A DNA stretch of 64,000 bases from Lepisosteus oculatus (lineage: Eukaryota > Chordata > Actinopteri > Semionotiformes > Lepisosteidae), in NCBI RefSeq assembly GCF_040954835.1, contig NC_090708.1, positions 28,718,001 through 28,782,000 on the forward strand, written 5' to 3'. Shown here piece after piece: positions 9,438 through 20,100 of the stretch. Both the position numbers and the translations under genes were made by a program. The notes below the pieces were generated by a model. The model ran no database searches, had not been told where the DNA came from, and saw only the letters and a program-made list of their open reading frames with translations. The number at the start of each line of letters is the position of its first letter. Within the stretch, counting starts at the first letter, position 1.

Positions 9438-12400
9438 CTGCCAAAACAGGGACACAAGATAGCTTACAAACCTCATGTGGCCCACCACACCCCTTTCTTT
9501 GCTCATATCCTCTCCCACAGATACCACAAGTTTATGTGTTTTTGACAAATCCCAAGGAATAGGCTCTCAGAACTGTTAGTCAGTGTCCTACACACACCAG
9601 CAACTCTCTGTATACAGAGGTTAAGCTGTTATTTCCTCTGCTAAATACATAAAATGTGCCTAATGCCTTTGCTGTTGCTGCTACAGACTTCATTGCTCAC
9701 TGGTTTTTGTACCACTTTCAAATTTAACAAACTATTTGAAAGTCTAACAGACCAGTGCTTCCCTACCCTACTGAAGGAACACTGTGTACATTATCAATGC
9801 GGGTGAGTTCTAAATCTTCGGTGTTAATTGAAGACTTAATTGACCTGCATGCTTGTTTAAACACGGGTACCACATTTCTTGCTTGCTATTATTTCTTACT
9901 CAACTAGTTGATCAACTGAATATGAACAGACAGAGGTGGGAATGACACTGTATCAGACACAACCACAGGTGGGAATGACACTGTATCAGGCATGTCCACA
10001 ATGAGCATTCTTCCTTTTGCAAAAGTCTCATTGCTTACATTAAGGCAACATATATGTCATTGTGGGGACTTCTGAAACTCAGAAAATGGCACAGGCCTGA
10101 TAGCAATTGCAAATCTTGATCTCTTAAGACAGGAAAGCAAACTTACAAATATGCCCCAAATAGAAATCAATTAGCTTGTGATTACGAACTCAGCTGGAGC
10201 AAAAACCACAAGACACGGAATGGAGAACACTGATCTAGACTAGGGCTACAAATCTTAATGCATTTCCAAAATAAGTTTATAACAGAATAGTTCCTTAATT
10301 ATTTCCTTGACTATCCGCAAGATTGATATAATCAAATAAGCTTCCGGTTGTATTAACAACCTGCAATGGGCTAGACTTGAAATTTGCCATGTGGCCTGGG
10401 TTGAGATACAGACAAGGAAGAGCAGCTGACCTTGGCTGGGAAAGGCAGCTTCTTGGTCACCTCTATCAAAACAGGTTCAACCTCGCCAAGCTCACAGCGC
10501 CCTCCAAGCTCCAACACCAGCCGCCCGCAGCGCACGGGAGTCACATAGTGGTCTATGGCACCCTTGCCTCCGCCCATGCGCTGCCCTAGCCCCTTGCGTG
10601 TGATGGGCTTGTAGGGCGCATTGACCCGCCAGCGTGCAAAGGTTGTTCGTGGGTCGATGTGCCTGTTGATGGTCAGTCTCATCATTTCCATGTGACCCCA
10701 GTGTAGGTAACCCCCACCCATAGCCTGGGATGGAAAGAAAAATCATTTCAGGAAAGACAAACCAAGTATATCCTAGAACCAGTTTAATATGATACAGATT
10801 TAACTACTGGAAGACGTGCTTGAGAAGAAAAGGAAATATCCACTGCTACTGTGGAAGGTGGTTCCACAGTAGGAATGTAGTAACCTGGCCTGCATGAAGA
10901 GGGCACCATAAAGAGCTACAAATACATTTGTATACAGTTTCATTACTGGCTAATGGAATGAATGTGATTTTTCACACTGTCTGCTTCATATTTAGCACAT
11001 CATCTCACTCTGGGGCAGGAGTAGTAGCTAGGTGGTAGTCAGGAACCTGAGGTGCAGAGTGCAGATAGGCATTACCAGTTTAGTCGTGCAATGTGTAGTT
11101 TAGTATATTGAAATATTGTGGTTTGATTTGATGCTTTTTCTTAAAAACAAAGCCAGAAACCCTCCTGGACCTTCAGTCTTGTTTAGGAGTGTTTCATATG
11201 TGAGGGTGCTATGATCTGTGTTACCAAAAGTAGGATCTCCCACTCCAATACTACCAATGATGCTGTGTGCAATATTTATGCATTACCAATACCCACCACA
11301 ATGCCATACTGGCCATACATGAAAGTAGTTCCCCTAGTTGCAGGTCCCCTGATGTCTCTTAATCTTTTCATTTCTCTCTTGGCCTTTTTGAGGTTGGGAA
11401 CCTTGTTTATGAACTTAAGTTTTGGGCGCTCAGGCAGTACCACACCTGAAGTAAAAAGAAAAAAACAGACACTACTGAATTAAAGACAACATCAAAGTTA
11501 TCTTAAAGAGAACTGGAACAGTAAGAAAAGACAAACAGCGTCGGTCACTGGAGTCACTCAGTCAGACAGAATAAGTCTCCACACAGTGTCAGACACAGGA
11601 GTCAGACCGTCCCAGTCTCCACACAGCGCCAGACACTGGAGTCAGTCCGTCCCAGTCTCCACACAGCGTTGGACACTGGAGTCAGACCGTCCAGGTCTCC
11701 ACACAGCGTCAGACACTGGAGTCAGTCCGTCCCGGTCTACACACAGCGTCGGACACTGGAATCAGTCTGTCCCGGTCTCCACACAGCGTCGGACACTGGA
11801 GTCAGTCCGTCCCGGTCTCCACACAGCATCAGAAACTGGAGTCAGACCGTCCCAGTCTCCACACAGCGCCAGACACTGGAGTCAGTCCGTCCCAGTCTCC
11901 ACACAGCGCCAGACACTGGAGTCAGTGAGTCCGTCCCAGTCTCCACACAGCGTCGGACACTGGAGTCAGTCTGTCCCAGTCTTCACACAGCATCAGAAAC
12001 TGGAGTCAGACCGTCCCAGTCTCCACACAGCGCCAGACACTGGAGTCAGTCAGTCCCAGTCTCCACACAGCATCGGACACTGGAGTCAGTGAGTCCGTCC
12101 CAGTCTCCACACAGCGTCGGACACTGGAGTCAGTCTGTCCCAGTCTCCACACAGCGTCGGACACTGGAGTCAGTCTGTCTCAGTCTCCACACAGCGTCGG
12201 ACACTGGAGTCAGTCTGTCCCAGTCTTCACACAGCATCAGAAACTGGAGTCAGTCCGTCCCAGTCTCCACACAGCATCGGACACTGGAGTCAGTGAGTCC
12301 GTCCCAGTCTCCACACAGCGTCGGACACTGGAGTCAGTCTGTCCCAGTCTCCACACAGCGTCGGACACTGGAGTCAGTCTGTCTCAGTCTCCACACAGCG

Positions 12401-15137
12401 TCGGACACTGGAGTCAGTCTGTCTCAGTCTCCACACAGCGTCGGACACTGGAGTCAGTCCGTCCCAGTCTCCACACAGCATTGGACACTGGAGTCAGTCT
12501 GTCCCAGTCTCCACACAGCGTCGGACACTGGAGTCAGTCTGTCTCAGTCTCCACACAGCGTCGGACACTGGAGTCAGTCTGTCCCAGTCTTCACACAGCA
12601 TCAGAAACTGGAGTCAGTCCGTCCCAGTCTCCACACAGCATCGGACACTGGAGTCAGTGAGTCCGTCCCAGTCTCCACACAGCGTCGGACACTGGAGTCA
12701 GTCTGTCCCAGTCTCCACACAGCGTCGGACACTGGAGTCAGTCTGTCTCAGTCTCCACACAGCGTCGGACACTGGAGTCAGTCTGTCCCAGTCTCCACAC
12801 AGCGTCGGACACTGGAGTCAGTCTGTCCCAGTCTTCACACAGCATCAGAAACTGGAGTCAGTCCGTCCCAGTCTCCACACAGCATCGGACACTGGAGTCA
12901 GTGAGTCCGTCCCAGTCTCCACACAGCGTCGGACACTGGAGTCAGTCTGTCCCAGTCTCCACACAGCGTCGGACACTGGAGTCAGTCTGTCTCAGTCTCC
13001 ACACAGCGTCGGACACTGGAGTCAGTCTGTCTCAGTCTCCACACAGCGTCGGACACTGGAGTCAGTCCGTCCCAGTCTCCACACAGCATTGGACACTGGA
13101 GTCAGTCTGTCCCAGTCTCCACACAGCACCAGACACTGGAGTCAGTCCGTCCCAGTCTCCACAGAGCGTCGGACACTGGAGTCAGTCTGTCCCAGTCTCC
13201 ACACAGCATCAGACACTGGAGTCAGTCCGTCCCAATCACACAGCATCAGAAACTGGAGTCAGTCCGTCCCAGTCTCCACACAGCGTCAGACACTGGAGTC
13301 AGTCCGTCCCAGTCTCCAAACAGCGTCGGACACTGGAGTCAGTCTGTCCCAGTCTCCACACAGCATCAGACACTGGAGTCAGTCTGTCCCAGTCTTAACA
13401 CAGCATCAGAAACTGGAGTCAGTCTGTCCCAGCCTCAACACAGAGCCAGACACTGGAGTCAGTCTGTCCCAGTCTTCACACAGCATCAGAAACTGGAGTC
13501 AGACGGTCCCAGTCTCCACACAGCACCAGACACTGGAGTCAGTCAGTCCCAGTCTCCACACAGCGCCGGACACTGGAGTCAGTCAGTCAGCCCCAGTCTC
13601 CACACAGCGTCAGACACTGGAGTCAGTCCCAGTCTCAACACAGCGTCAGACACTGGAGTCAGTCCGTCCCAGTCTCCAAACAGCGTCGGACACTGGAGTC
13701 AGTCTGTCCCAGTCTTAACACAGCATCAGAAACTGGAGTCAGTCTGTCCCAGTCTCCACACAGCGTTGGACACTGGAGTCAGTCTGTCCCAGTCTTCACA
13801 CAGCATCAGAAACTGGAGTCAGACGGTCCCAGTCTCCACACAGCGCCGGACACTGGAGTCAGTCAGTCAGCCCCAGTCTCCACACAGCGTCAGACACTGG
13901 AGTCAGTCCCAGTCTCAACACAGCGTCGGACACTGGAGTCAGTCCTGGTCTCCACACAGCGTCGGACACTATTGTCAGTCACTCCTATTTTCTACATGGC
14001 ATTAAGACAATGATGCCTTTCATTCAGTCTTACCACTGTAATCAGGGGGCGGGGCATATGTTTTCAGTCCTGCAGAGAGAACCTTGAGGGGGTTCTGGAA
14101 GAGCCCTATAAAACACAGAGAAGCAAGAACATTTTATTATCCAGAACAGGAGCAAGTGAAGATATCTCCAATACCTCAGCCAATGCCATGGGCTTTCTTA
14201 AACTGCACTTCACCTGATGGTGGCTTTTTCTGCTGTTCAAAACTGAATTACAGCAGAAAAACACAAACATTAGTTGGGTAACTACATTAAGACTTAAAAA
14301 ATACATTTAATCTGACTCTTTTGCTGAAAGTGAAATCATTTTAGGGAGGAGGGGGTCATCAGGCCCCAGAAAAATCAGACACCTTCAGACACAAATGTTT
14401 ACAAAAATAACACCTGTACTAAACTGTTTATTTTCCTCACAAAATCCAGTCGATAAAGAAGTCAATAAAAATGGGCCAACAAAAATATTTTATTTTACAT
14501 GTATAAATTAAATAAAATTAAAACAAAAAATGTTCATTATTATATATCTTACTAGTTCACAATTTCACCTTCCAATATCACCAGTTCTGGGTCCTGCCAC
14601 TGATCACACTGAGAACAGCTATTTATTTAACATTTGATCCAAGGGTCACAGTGGAAATTAGGACTATGAATTAATTTCTAACTGTAACTCTGTAAAAGAT
14701 TATAGAGTACTTTTTGTTGACATTCAAGTCAGGAGGTTAAGTTACAGAACAAGGCAAAATTCGAAAAAATTGCATACCTTATTACCGTTAACTTAAAACC
14801 GAAAACAGCATTCCCCCACTGAATGTGTAGCAGCTCCTTATACCGCTTAAAAGGAAGCAGCTAAAGCAGCAGCATCAATTGAAACATACAGTAATAATCT
14901 GCACTCCACAGAAGTGTGCCCAGTGCAACTGGTCTATGACATACTGTACAGCCTGAAATGCAGCTTCACCATACCAAGCGAGCATACACTGGAGACACTA
15001 TAATATAATTACGATATAATCTGGGAGGTCAAACTACATTACTGTCTGAGCTAATTCGCAGTTATTAAATGTACAGTACCTGTGCACCCAGTGCTCCGGG
15101 CGAATACCTGGACGGCCGATTTTAACAGAGGGATCAT
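9246..15137 (-). CDS. mrpl16: Mitochondrial ribosomal protein L16 (uL16m), five coding exons
   Basis: Component of the large subunit of the mitochondrial ribosome, homologous to bacterial L16 near the peptidyl-transferase centre and A site. Coding exons on the minus strand are 15137-15080, 14105-14034, 11445-11297, 10724-10431 and 9437-9246. Lengths 58, 72, 149, 294 and 192 sum to 765 bases, or 254 residues plus stop, close to the human length. All introns are GT-AG and phases agree. The N terminus ([17 protein letters not shown]) is basic and lacks acids, as expected of a mitochondrial presequence. The L16 core starts near residue 94 ([10 protein letters not shown]) and contains the signature [16 protein letters not shown]. 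The C terminus reads [10 protein letters not shown]...GKFYLPGRV. The start is the only ATG that splices in frame. It is divergent from clic6. Confidence 0.95.
9438..10430 (-). other. mrpl16: mrpl16 intron 4
   Basis: Phase-0 intron with donor AAG|GTCAGC. It holds no gene I recognise. A tandem-like phrase AGGTGGGAATGACACTGTATC occurs twice near 9932-9990. Confidence 0.8.
10431..10724 (-). CDS. mrpl16: mrpl16 coding exon 4
   Basis: 98 codons in phase 0, from [15 protein letters not shown] to KLPFPAK. It carries the L16 core: [36 protein letters not shown] and [18 protein letters not shown]. Acceptor CCATCCCAG, donor GTCAGC. Confidence 0.95.
10725..11296 (-). other. mrpl16: mrpl16 intron 3
   Basis: 572-bp intron with donor GTGGGT and acceptor CATCCCAG. 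No internal feature recognised. Confidence 0.85.
11297..11445 (-). CDS. mrpl16: mrpl16 coding exon 3
   Basis: Acceptor CTTTTTACTTCAG. The exon reads [20 protein letters not shown]...[10 protein letters not shown]...YGIV and ends at donor GTG|GTGGGT in phase 0. PERPKL and DIRGP are conserved in vertebrate MRPL16. The open frame on the opposite strand at 11211-11483 is its shadow. Confidence 0.93.
11446..14033 (-). other. mrpl16: mrpl16 intron 2, mostly minisatellite
   Basis: 2.6-kb intron, almost entirely filled by the 40-bp tandem array at about 11535-13990. Confidence 0.85.
11535..13990 (+). repeat. Minisatellite, 40-bp unit, about 61 copies
   Basis: The unit is TCGGACACTGGAGTCAGTCT plus GTCCCAGTCTCCACACAGCG. 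Variants include TCAGAAACTGGAG for the first part, GTCTCAGTC, AGTCTTCACAC, and a 44-bp form with an extra AGTG (CAGTGAGTCCGTCCC). The marked units (CATCAGAAACTGG, then the 44-bp form) recur at spacings of 244 and 364 bases (six or nine units plus four), a higher-order pattern. The plus-strand unit has no stop in any frame and 40 is not divisible by 3, so long open frames (up to 411 codons) arise by arithmetic alone. Edges are degenerate. It lies in mrpl16 intron 2. Confidence 0.95.
14034..14105 (-). CDS. mrpl16: mrpl16 coding exon 2
   Basis: 72-base exon, phase 1 at both ends, acceptor GTTTTATAG and donor AGTG|GTAAGA. It encodes [20 protein letters not shown] plus DYS, linking the presequence to the conserved PERPKL block. 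It is too short to be found as an open frame, and was located by splice sites and phase. Confidence 0.9.
14106..15079 (-). other. mrpl16: mrpl16 intron 1
   Basis: 974-bp AT-rich intron. No gene or classified repeat seen. Confidence 0.8.
15080..15137 (-). CDS. mrpl16: mrpl16 coding exon 1
   Basis: ATG at 15137-15135 followed by 18 further codons ([19 protein letters not shown]) and one base, donor ACAG|GTACTG. It is basic and hydrophobic with no acidic residue, as in mitochondrial targeting peptides. Phase 1 fits exon 2. Confidence 0.88.
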
Positions 15138-15269
15138 GCTTGTATTGCAAAGTTTAAAACCGCTTCTCTAAACTGTTCCTCCCGCTGCCTCCTTCACACT
15201 CTTTACACTATCAGATTTAAGCGCGTTAGATAATTCATGTGCAACTTCTATTCACATTATCACCCCCAA

Positions 15270-15355
15270 GGTCGCCGCCATTATTACTAAAAATCCGGTC
15301 CGTCTAAAAACCGGTCCGTTGCTGTAATCAGACTGAGAATCAAAGTTCCGGTTAA
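15270..15355 (-). promoter_or_regulatory. mrpl16: mrpl16 promoter with YY1 and ETS/NRF2-like sites
   Basis: On the minus strand AATGGCGGC (15274-15282) matches a YY1 site and CCGGAA (15346-15351) matches an ETS/GABP (NRF-2) site. Both are usual in TATA-less promoters of nuclear genes for mitochondrial proteins. A direct repeat of AAAAATCCGGTCCGTC / TAAAAACCGGTCCGTT occupies 15289-15320. They lie 130-215 bases upstream of the start codon. Confidence 0.5.
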
Positions 15356-15555
15356 CAACTTCTGTTCAAATGTTTAATAAAAACCACGTATTGATCAGCT
15401 TTGATCCGTTTTCCATTCACCTTACAACAAACAAGATATTCGTGTTTAAAAACTGATGATAACAAAGCGATCATTATTAAAGATGATGCTGATGATTATT
15501 ATTATGATGGGAGTGTAATGATTAGGGTTGCTAACAACCCCTATTCCTGTGGTTT

Positions 15556-15765
15556 TATCTGCATGGAGTTTGTATGTTCTACCCGTGTTCGCATGGTCTT
15601 CTTACACAGTCCCAAAACACACAGGTAGGTTAGTTGGCTTCTGGAAAAAAAAAAAAACTGTCCCTGGTCAGAGTGTGTATGTGTTTGTGTCTCCGTGTGC
15701 CCCACGATAGACAGGCATCCTGTCCAAGGTGTATCCAGCTCCCCCATGACCCTGAATTGGATAAT
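15556..15765 (+). mobile_element. tRNA-type SINE (family A), copy 3, partial
   Basis: Carries TTTATCTGCATGGAGTTTGT, GTTAGTTGGCTTCTGGAAAA, and the tail CCTGAATTGGATAATAATAA. The head is missing or decayed. It sits between the divergent mrpl16 and clic6 starts. Confidence 0.75.
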
Positions 15766-16079
15766 AATAATAATACTTTATTGTTGCTTTTCAGTCAGTC
15801 ACATAAAAGAGGTGTAAATAATTATCAGATATTAGTATTTCATTGTTTTATTCTAGTGTGTCCTCTTATAGGTACAGGAAAGTGTCTTTAATAAAAGATA
15901 CTGTAGGTTAGGTGGCTATCTCACCTCTGCCTAACCAGAACTGAATATGTTTTTTATATTATTCCTTTTTATCTTCACAACTCATTTGGTTCTTTATGAA
16001 AGGGTTCAGTGACATTTGTCCTCTATCCCATGTACCATGGAAAGCTTTCCTCAGCTGTGTACTGAGGGAGCTCACTGTC

Positions 16080-16398
16080 GGAGATGGAAGACTAAAAATG
16101 GAGATGTGTCTGTCCCTTTAAATGGATCAGCCTGAATAACCAAGACCCTGAAGTACAGGATTTAAGCAAAGAAGTCATGTGGAGATCAGGGTCTGAAATT
16201 CTAGATAATCCCTAAGAAGGAGGGAGCATGAGAGAGAGAGGCAGGAAGGGAAAGCCACAGTAACCACAGGGACACAGAAACACTGGCAGGAGTCGGAGAA
16301 ACAGCCAGAGAAGACAAACAGACCTGCACATTACCACTTACACTGACCAAACAGATTATAACAGACACACACGCAGAAAGACACAGTATCCCAGCAAT
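16080..16398 (+). promoter_or_regulatory. clic6: Probable clic6 long-form 5' UTR/proximal promoter
   Basis: The stretch before the long first exon has GTCCCTTTAAATGG at about 16110 and a purine-rich run (GAGAGAGAGGCAGGAAGG) near 16230. No clear TATA box or initiator fixes the transcription start. The role is inferred only from position upstream of the ATG at 16399. Confidence 0.3.
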
Positions 16399-17181
16399 AT
16401 GGCCCAGACTGAAAATGATGTGGCCACCATGGGGCCCAAGTCAGAGTTTCTCAATGGAGACCTGACCAATAGCACTGGAGAGCAGAAGCCGTGGCAGGAC
16501 AGTTTGGCAGGGGAGAAGGTGAGAGAGAAGGCACAGGACGAGAGTCCTTGTCTAGCCGAGGAGATTGAAGAAGGCAGTGCACCCACTGAAGAAAACAAAA
16601 CTCCCAATGGGAAAGAGGGCACAGAAGAAGAGGGGGAGAGACAGGAGGATGAGACAACAGCGGAAGCAGAACAGACAGTGGAAGGAATGGAGAAGAGCAC
16701 TGGTTCTTTAGAGAGAGAGGTGACTAATGGTGGAAATACACAGGGAGAGGAGGCTGGGCCTACTGCTGCCACATCTGAGACCATCTTGGAACCCTCTGGC
16801 ATCCCAGGCGGACAGGAGAGAGGAGAGGAGCAGGGGACTGAAGAAGAGGGGAAGACTGAGCAGGAAGAATACCTGCAGAGGGGGGAGAGGGAGCCCAGAG
16901 AGGCAGAGGAGGGAGTGGGGGAAGCAGTGGAGGAAAGCAGCAGCAGCAGTGAGGAGTCAAGCAGTGATAGTGAGGATGAGGTCGAGGCCGAGGCTGAGTC
17001 TACTGCAGAACACAGCCAGAAGGAGGTGGAAGATAATGGTCTACCAAGGAAGAAGGAAGAGGTTGTTGAGGGAGAAGCAGTTCTGGAGGCACCAAACCAG
17101 GAAGCAGCGATAGGTCCTGGGACACTCAGGGAGGAGAGTGGTTCTGAACCTCAGGAGTACGACATCTCACTGTATGTCAAG
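16399..17181 (+). CDS. clic6: clic6 long acidic first exon (parchorin-type)
   Basis: 261 codons from [14 protein letters not shown] to EYDISLYVK, donor AAG|GTAGTA in phase 0. The residues are dominated by Glu, Gly, Ser and Thr, low in hydrophobics, so probably disordered. A serine-acid run ([15 protein letters not shown]) near residues 182-196 looks like a casein kinase 2 substrate. The C-terminal YDISLYVK is the usual CLIC lead-in to the AGSDGES of exon 2. In mammals such an extension is the mark of CLIC6 and of the long CLIC5 form. The ATG is the first in the frame. Confidence 0.88.
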
Positions 17182-20100
17182 GTAGTACCATTTTTATTTT
17201 CCATGAGGGTCTGAAATCGCATCAACATTGCTAGCACAAGGTTTATTGTACAAGGCAGAGAATTTGAGTGCTTCAGTAGTTAAGATTGCTGGATTGCTCT
17301 GTGTTTGATTGGTAGGTTATACCATGGTTAGAACAGTGTTATAATGTAAGTAGGCCTTATGGTATTCAAGGGAACAACAATGGGTTTATTCCATGCTGAA
17401 AAGAAGAGAGAAAAAACATTGTTTTGGCTGTGAAGCCCTCTTCAGGTGTGAACAGTATCCAGCTACCTATGGTATTCAGCCACTCAACATTAAAAAGTAG
17501 AATGTAGTGTTTTCTTAATCAGTTTAGTGTTAAAGTGTTTTGCTGCTGTGTATTTAGTAGCACAGTATTAAAGCAGTACCTCAGCTTTAGAGAGCTGCAC
17601 TGTAGTGTGTTCAGGAATCCAGCACTAGGGCAAAGATCTGCAATGTGTTTAATAGCTTAGTCTTAGGGTGGTGGGCTGTAGTGTATTCAAATGCTGGGTT
17701 TTTGAACAGTGGGCTCTGTATTGTTATTTGAGAAAACAAGTAGGAGTTTCCAGTTAAACAATAGGTTTTGTATTTATATATAATTGCAGTTAATTGGTTA
17801 GGACAGTGATATTACCCGTAATCTTTACTTGTGTATAACAAGACAACTATAAAAATCCCACAAAGTATGGCACTAGTAGGTATGGATAAAATTAGGATTT
17901 TCTTTCATAATTGCTTTGAAAAACCTTTATTGTTTCACATAATGTTGAGCAAGGCAGGGCCAATTATTAGTGTATGTTGCTTTGCAGATAACAAATGTGA
18001 TGGGTTAGTAGTCTTTGCACAATGTCTGCATTTTGAAGTCACTTGTTTAATGAAAAGATCATTGCCATTAATTTCTTACATAAGAGTTAAAATGTTGTGA
18101 TTAAAATATTAAGTACAGTGTACATTTACAAATGATTTATTTTGGGTTGTTAAAAATTAAAATTAAGTTTTCCAAGACCTGAGTCTTTCCATCAGAGTAC
18201 TGGTGGGTGAAATCTGTCTAAAGTATTCAGGTGTTAAATTTGTTCTGAGTAACGAATGGTCTCCCCATAACCAGGCCTTAGGTACAGGGGTATATAACTG
18301 TGGGTATTGGTTGAGTTCAGAGACATTGTTCACCCCTGAGGCCCATTTTCATAATCTTCTTCAATCTGAGTGAAAAAGTCCCACTCACTATTTTAACACA
18401 CATTAAGGTTTCAAAACCTTTGTTACCAAAGTAATGTTACTAATCTCCTGATGGACATTTTATAAATCCATTTCTAGCAACACTTCAATTTCTGGGCTAC
18501 CAGGATTAGCTCTCTGTGGGATGTTTCGAAATAAGCTTATTTCATGAACATTTAATCCTCATACAGTACATATCCCAAAAATGCATTGTGTTCTGTATAT
18601 TATTTCTGTGATATATATTTATTTGCAAAGCAATGCACTTAGCTGCAGAAATCCAGGTATGTTTGGTGTGTGTGAAACCGTTGCTGTTGAATTTCAATAT
18701 TTACTGTAAATAATGGAATGTTGCTTTTTTAAAGTGAATGCTGAGTAGTGTTCATTACAAAAGGCTGTCAGCTCACTCATTGATGCCTGCAAAGGATTGT
18801 GCTTCAACAGAAGAGAAATAGTGCATGTTTAACCACCAAATGTGAGTGACTATGTGCTGTAAACCAGAGATTATCTCACACCAAACAATTTTTTTGTTTA
18901 ATGAGAAGGTTCATGTAGTTACAGTACAGTATGTAGCTTGATTACAGCATTTTTAAAGCCAAGGCACTCTGATTTAGATGTGTCGTACCAGAAATAACAG
19001 CTCCAGTGACAGCAAATAACAACACAACATCAAAGCTTTTTAAATTAAAAAAACTATATTTTTCTCATTGTTAGCCTTATTTTCAAATGCAGTTTTAATA
19101 CTTCTGCAAACAACAACTTCAAGTGAGTCAAACTTAGTGGTCTGATTCTAGCTTATTCCTTTCAGGATAGATATTGCTCTCCTTAATGCTGCAGCAAATG
19201 ATCACAATGTTTTATTTCTATCCACCTTATGAGGTTATGACCTAGGTGGGGATGCACTTCATCCACATCCATTCATTTTCTAACTGCTTCATCTAATTCA
19301 TGGTCTTGACCAGTCCTTGCAAGCAATAGGCACAAGGCAGGGCACACCCTGGACAGGACATCATTCCACAGCAAACCACATGCACTCACACTCACACACA
19401 CTCATATGAGGACCTGTTTTCCCAGAATCCAATTAAACTACCAATATGTCTTTCATCTAAGGGAGGAAACCCATGCGATCACAGGGAGAACATAGAAACT
19501 AATAGGCCAGGTCACGATTGAACTTTATACCTTTCAAGTAAAAATGTATTTCTTTATTTCCATTTGCATATTTGTCATATCCAAAACATACTGGATTCTA
19601 ATTCTTGGAGAGACATGAAGGCATGCAGAAAATAACGTTTGAGAAGAATCTCTTCACTCCATATTGCCTGAAATTGCAATAAAATGAGTGCCCGTATCAC
19701 CCTGGCAACTGACAGCCATGATTACAGCCAGAGACAGGAGCTTAGTCAATCTGTGTGTCAGATTTAAAGTAGCTGGAGACACTCATATCCCAACACCTAC
19801 AGGTGGATAAGCCACTGAACAAGACACAGAGTGTCGGCATTAGAGACAGCACAGCACAAGGTCAATCCAGTCTATTGCACTTATTCAAGCACACATATTC
19901 TCACTTTCAAACCAACACACACACAGGTGGAGAGAGATGAAGAGTAAAGGACAGGGATGTTGCTGGAGAATCCCACAATTGAAACTCTCTTCTGAGTTTC
20001 TACCAAAGAAACCCTGAAATATAGTAAAATAACTATGACGAAAATACTGAGAACAAGGACACTGACTTATAAGTCAAAATCCATCCCTTCACCAAACCCA

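Noticed and set aside
11211..11483. Plus-strand 90-codon open frame as a gene
   Set aside because: It is the antisense shadow of mrpl16 exon 3, which has good splice sites and conserved sequence on the minus strand.
11586..13718. Long plus-strand open frames (up to 411 codons) as a repetitive protein gene
   Set aside because: They arise from a 40-bp tandem unit free of stops in all three frames, so adjacent frames are all open and the protein period is imposed by the DNA. No promoter or non-repetitive domain is seen.
11535..13990. CRISPR array
   Set aside because: The units are contiguous with no unique spacers, and the locus is a vertebrate intron.
16399..17181. Acidic exon as a separate intronless protein
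   Set aside because: Its frame continues only ten codons past a consensus donor, its last residues (YDISLYVK) are the conserved CLIC lead, and the phase fits exon 2 exactly.
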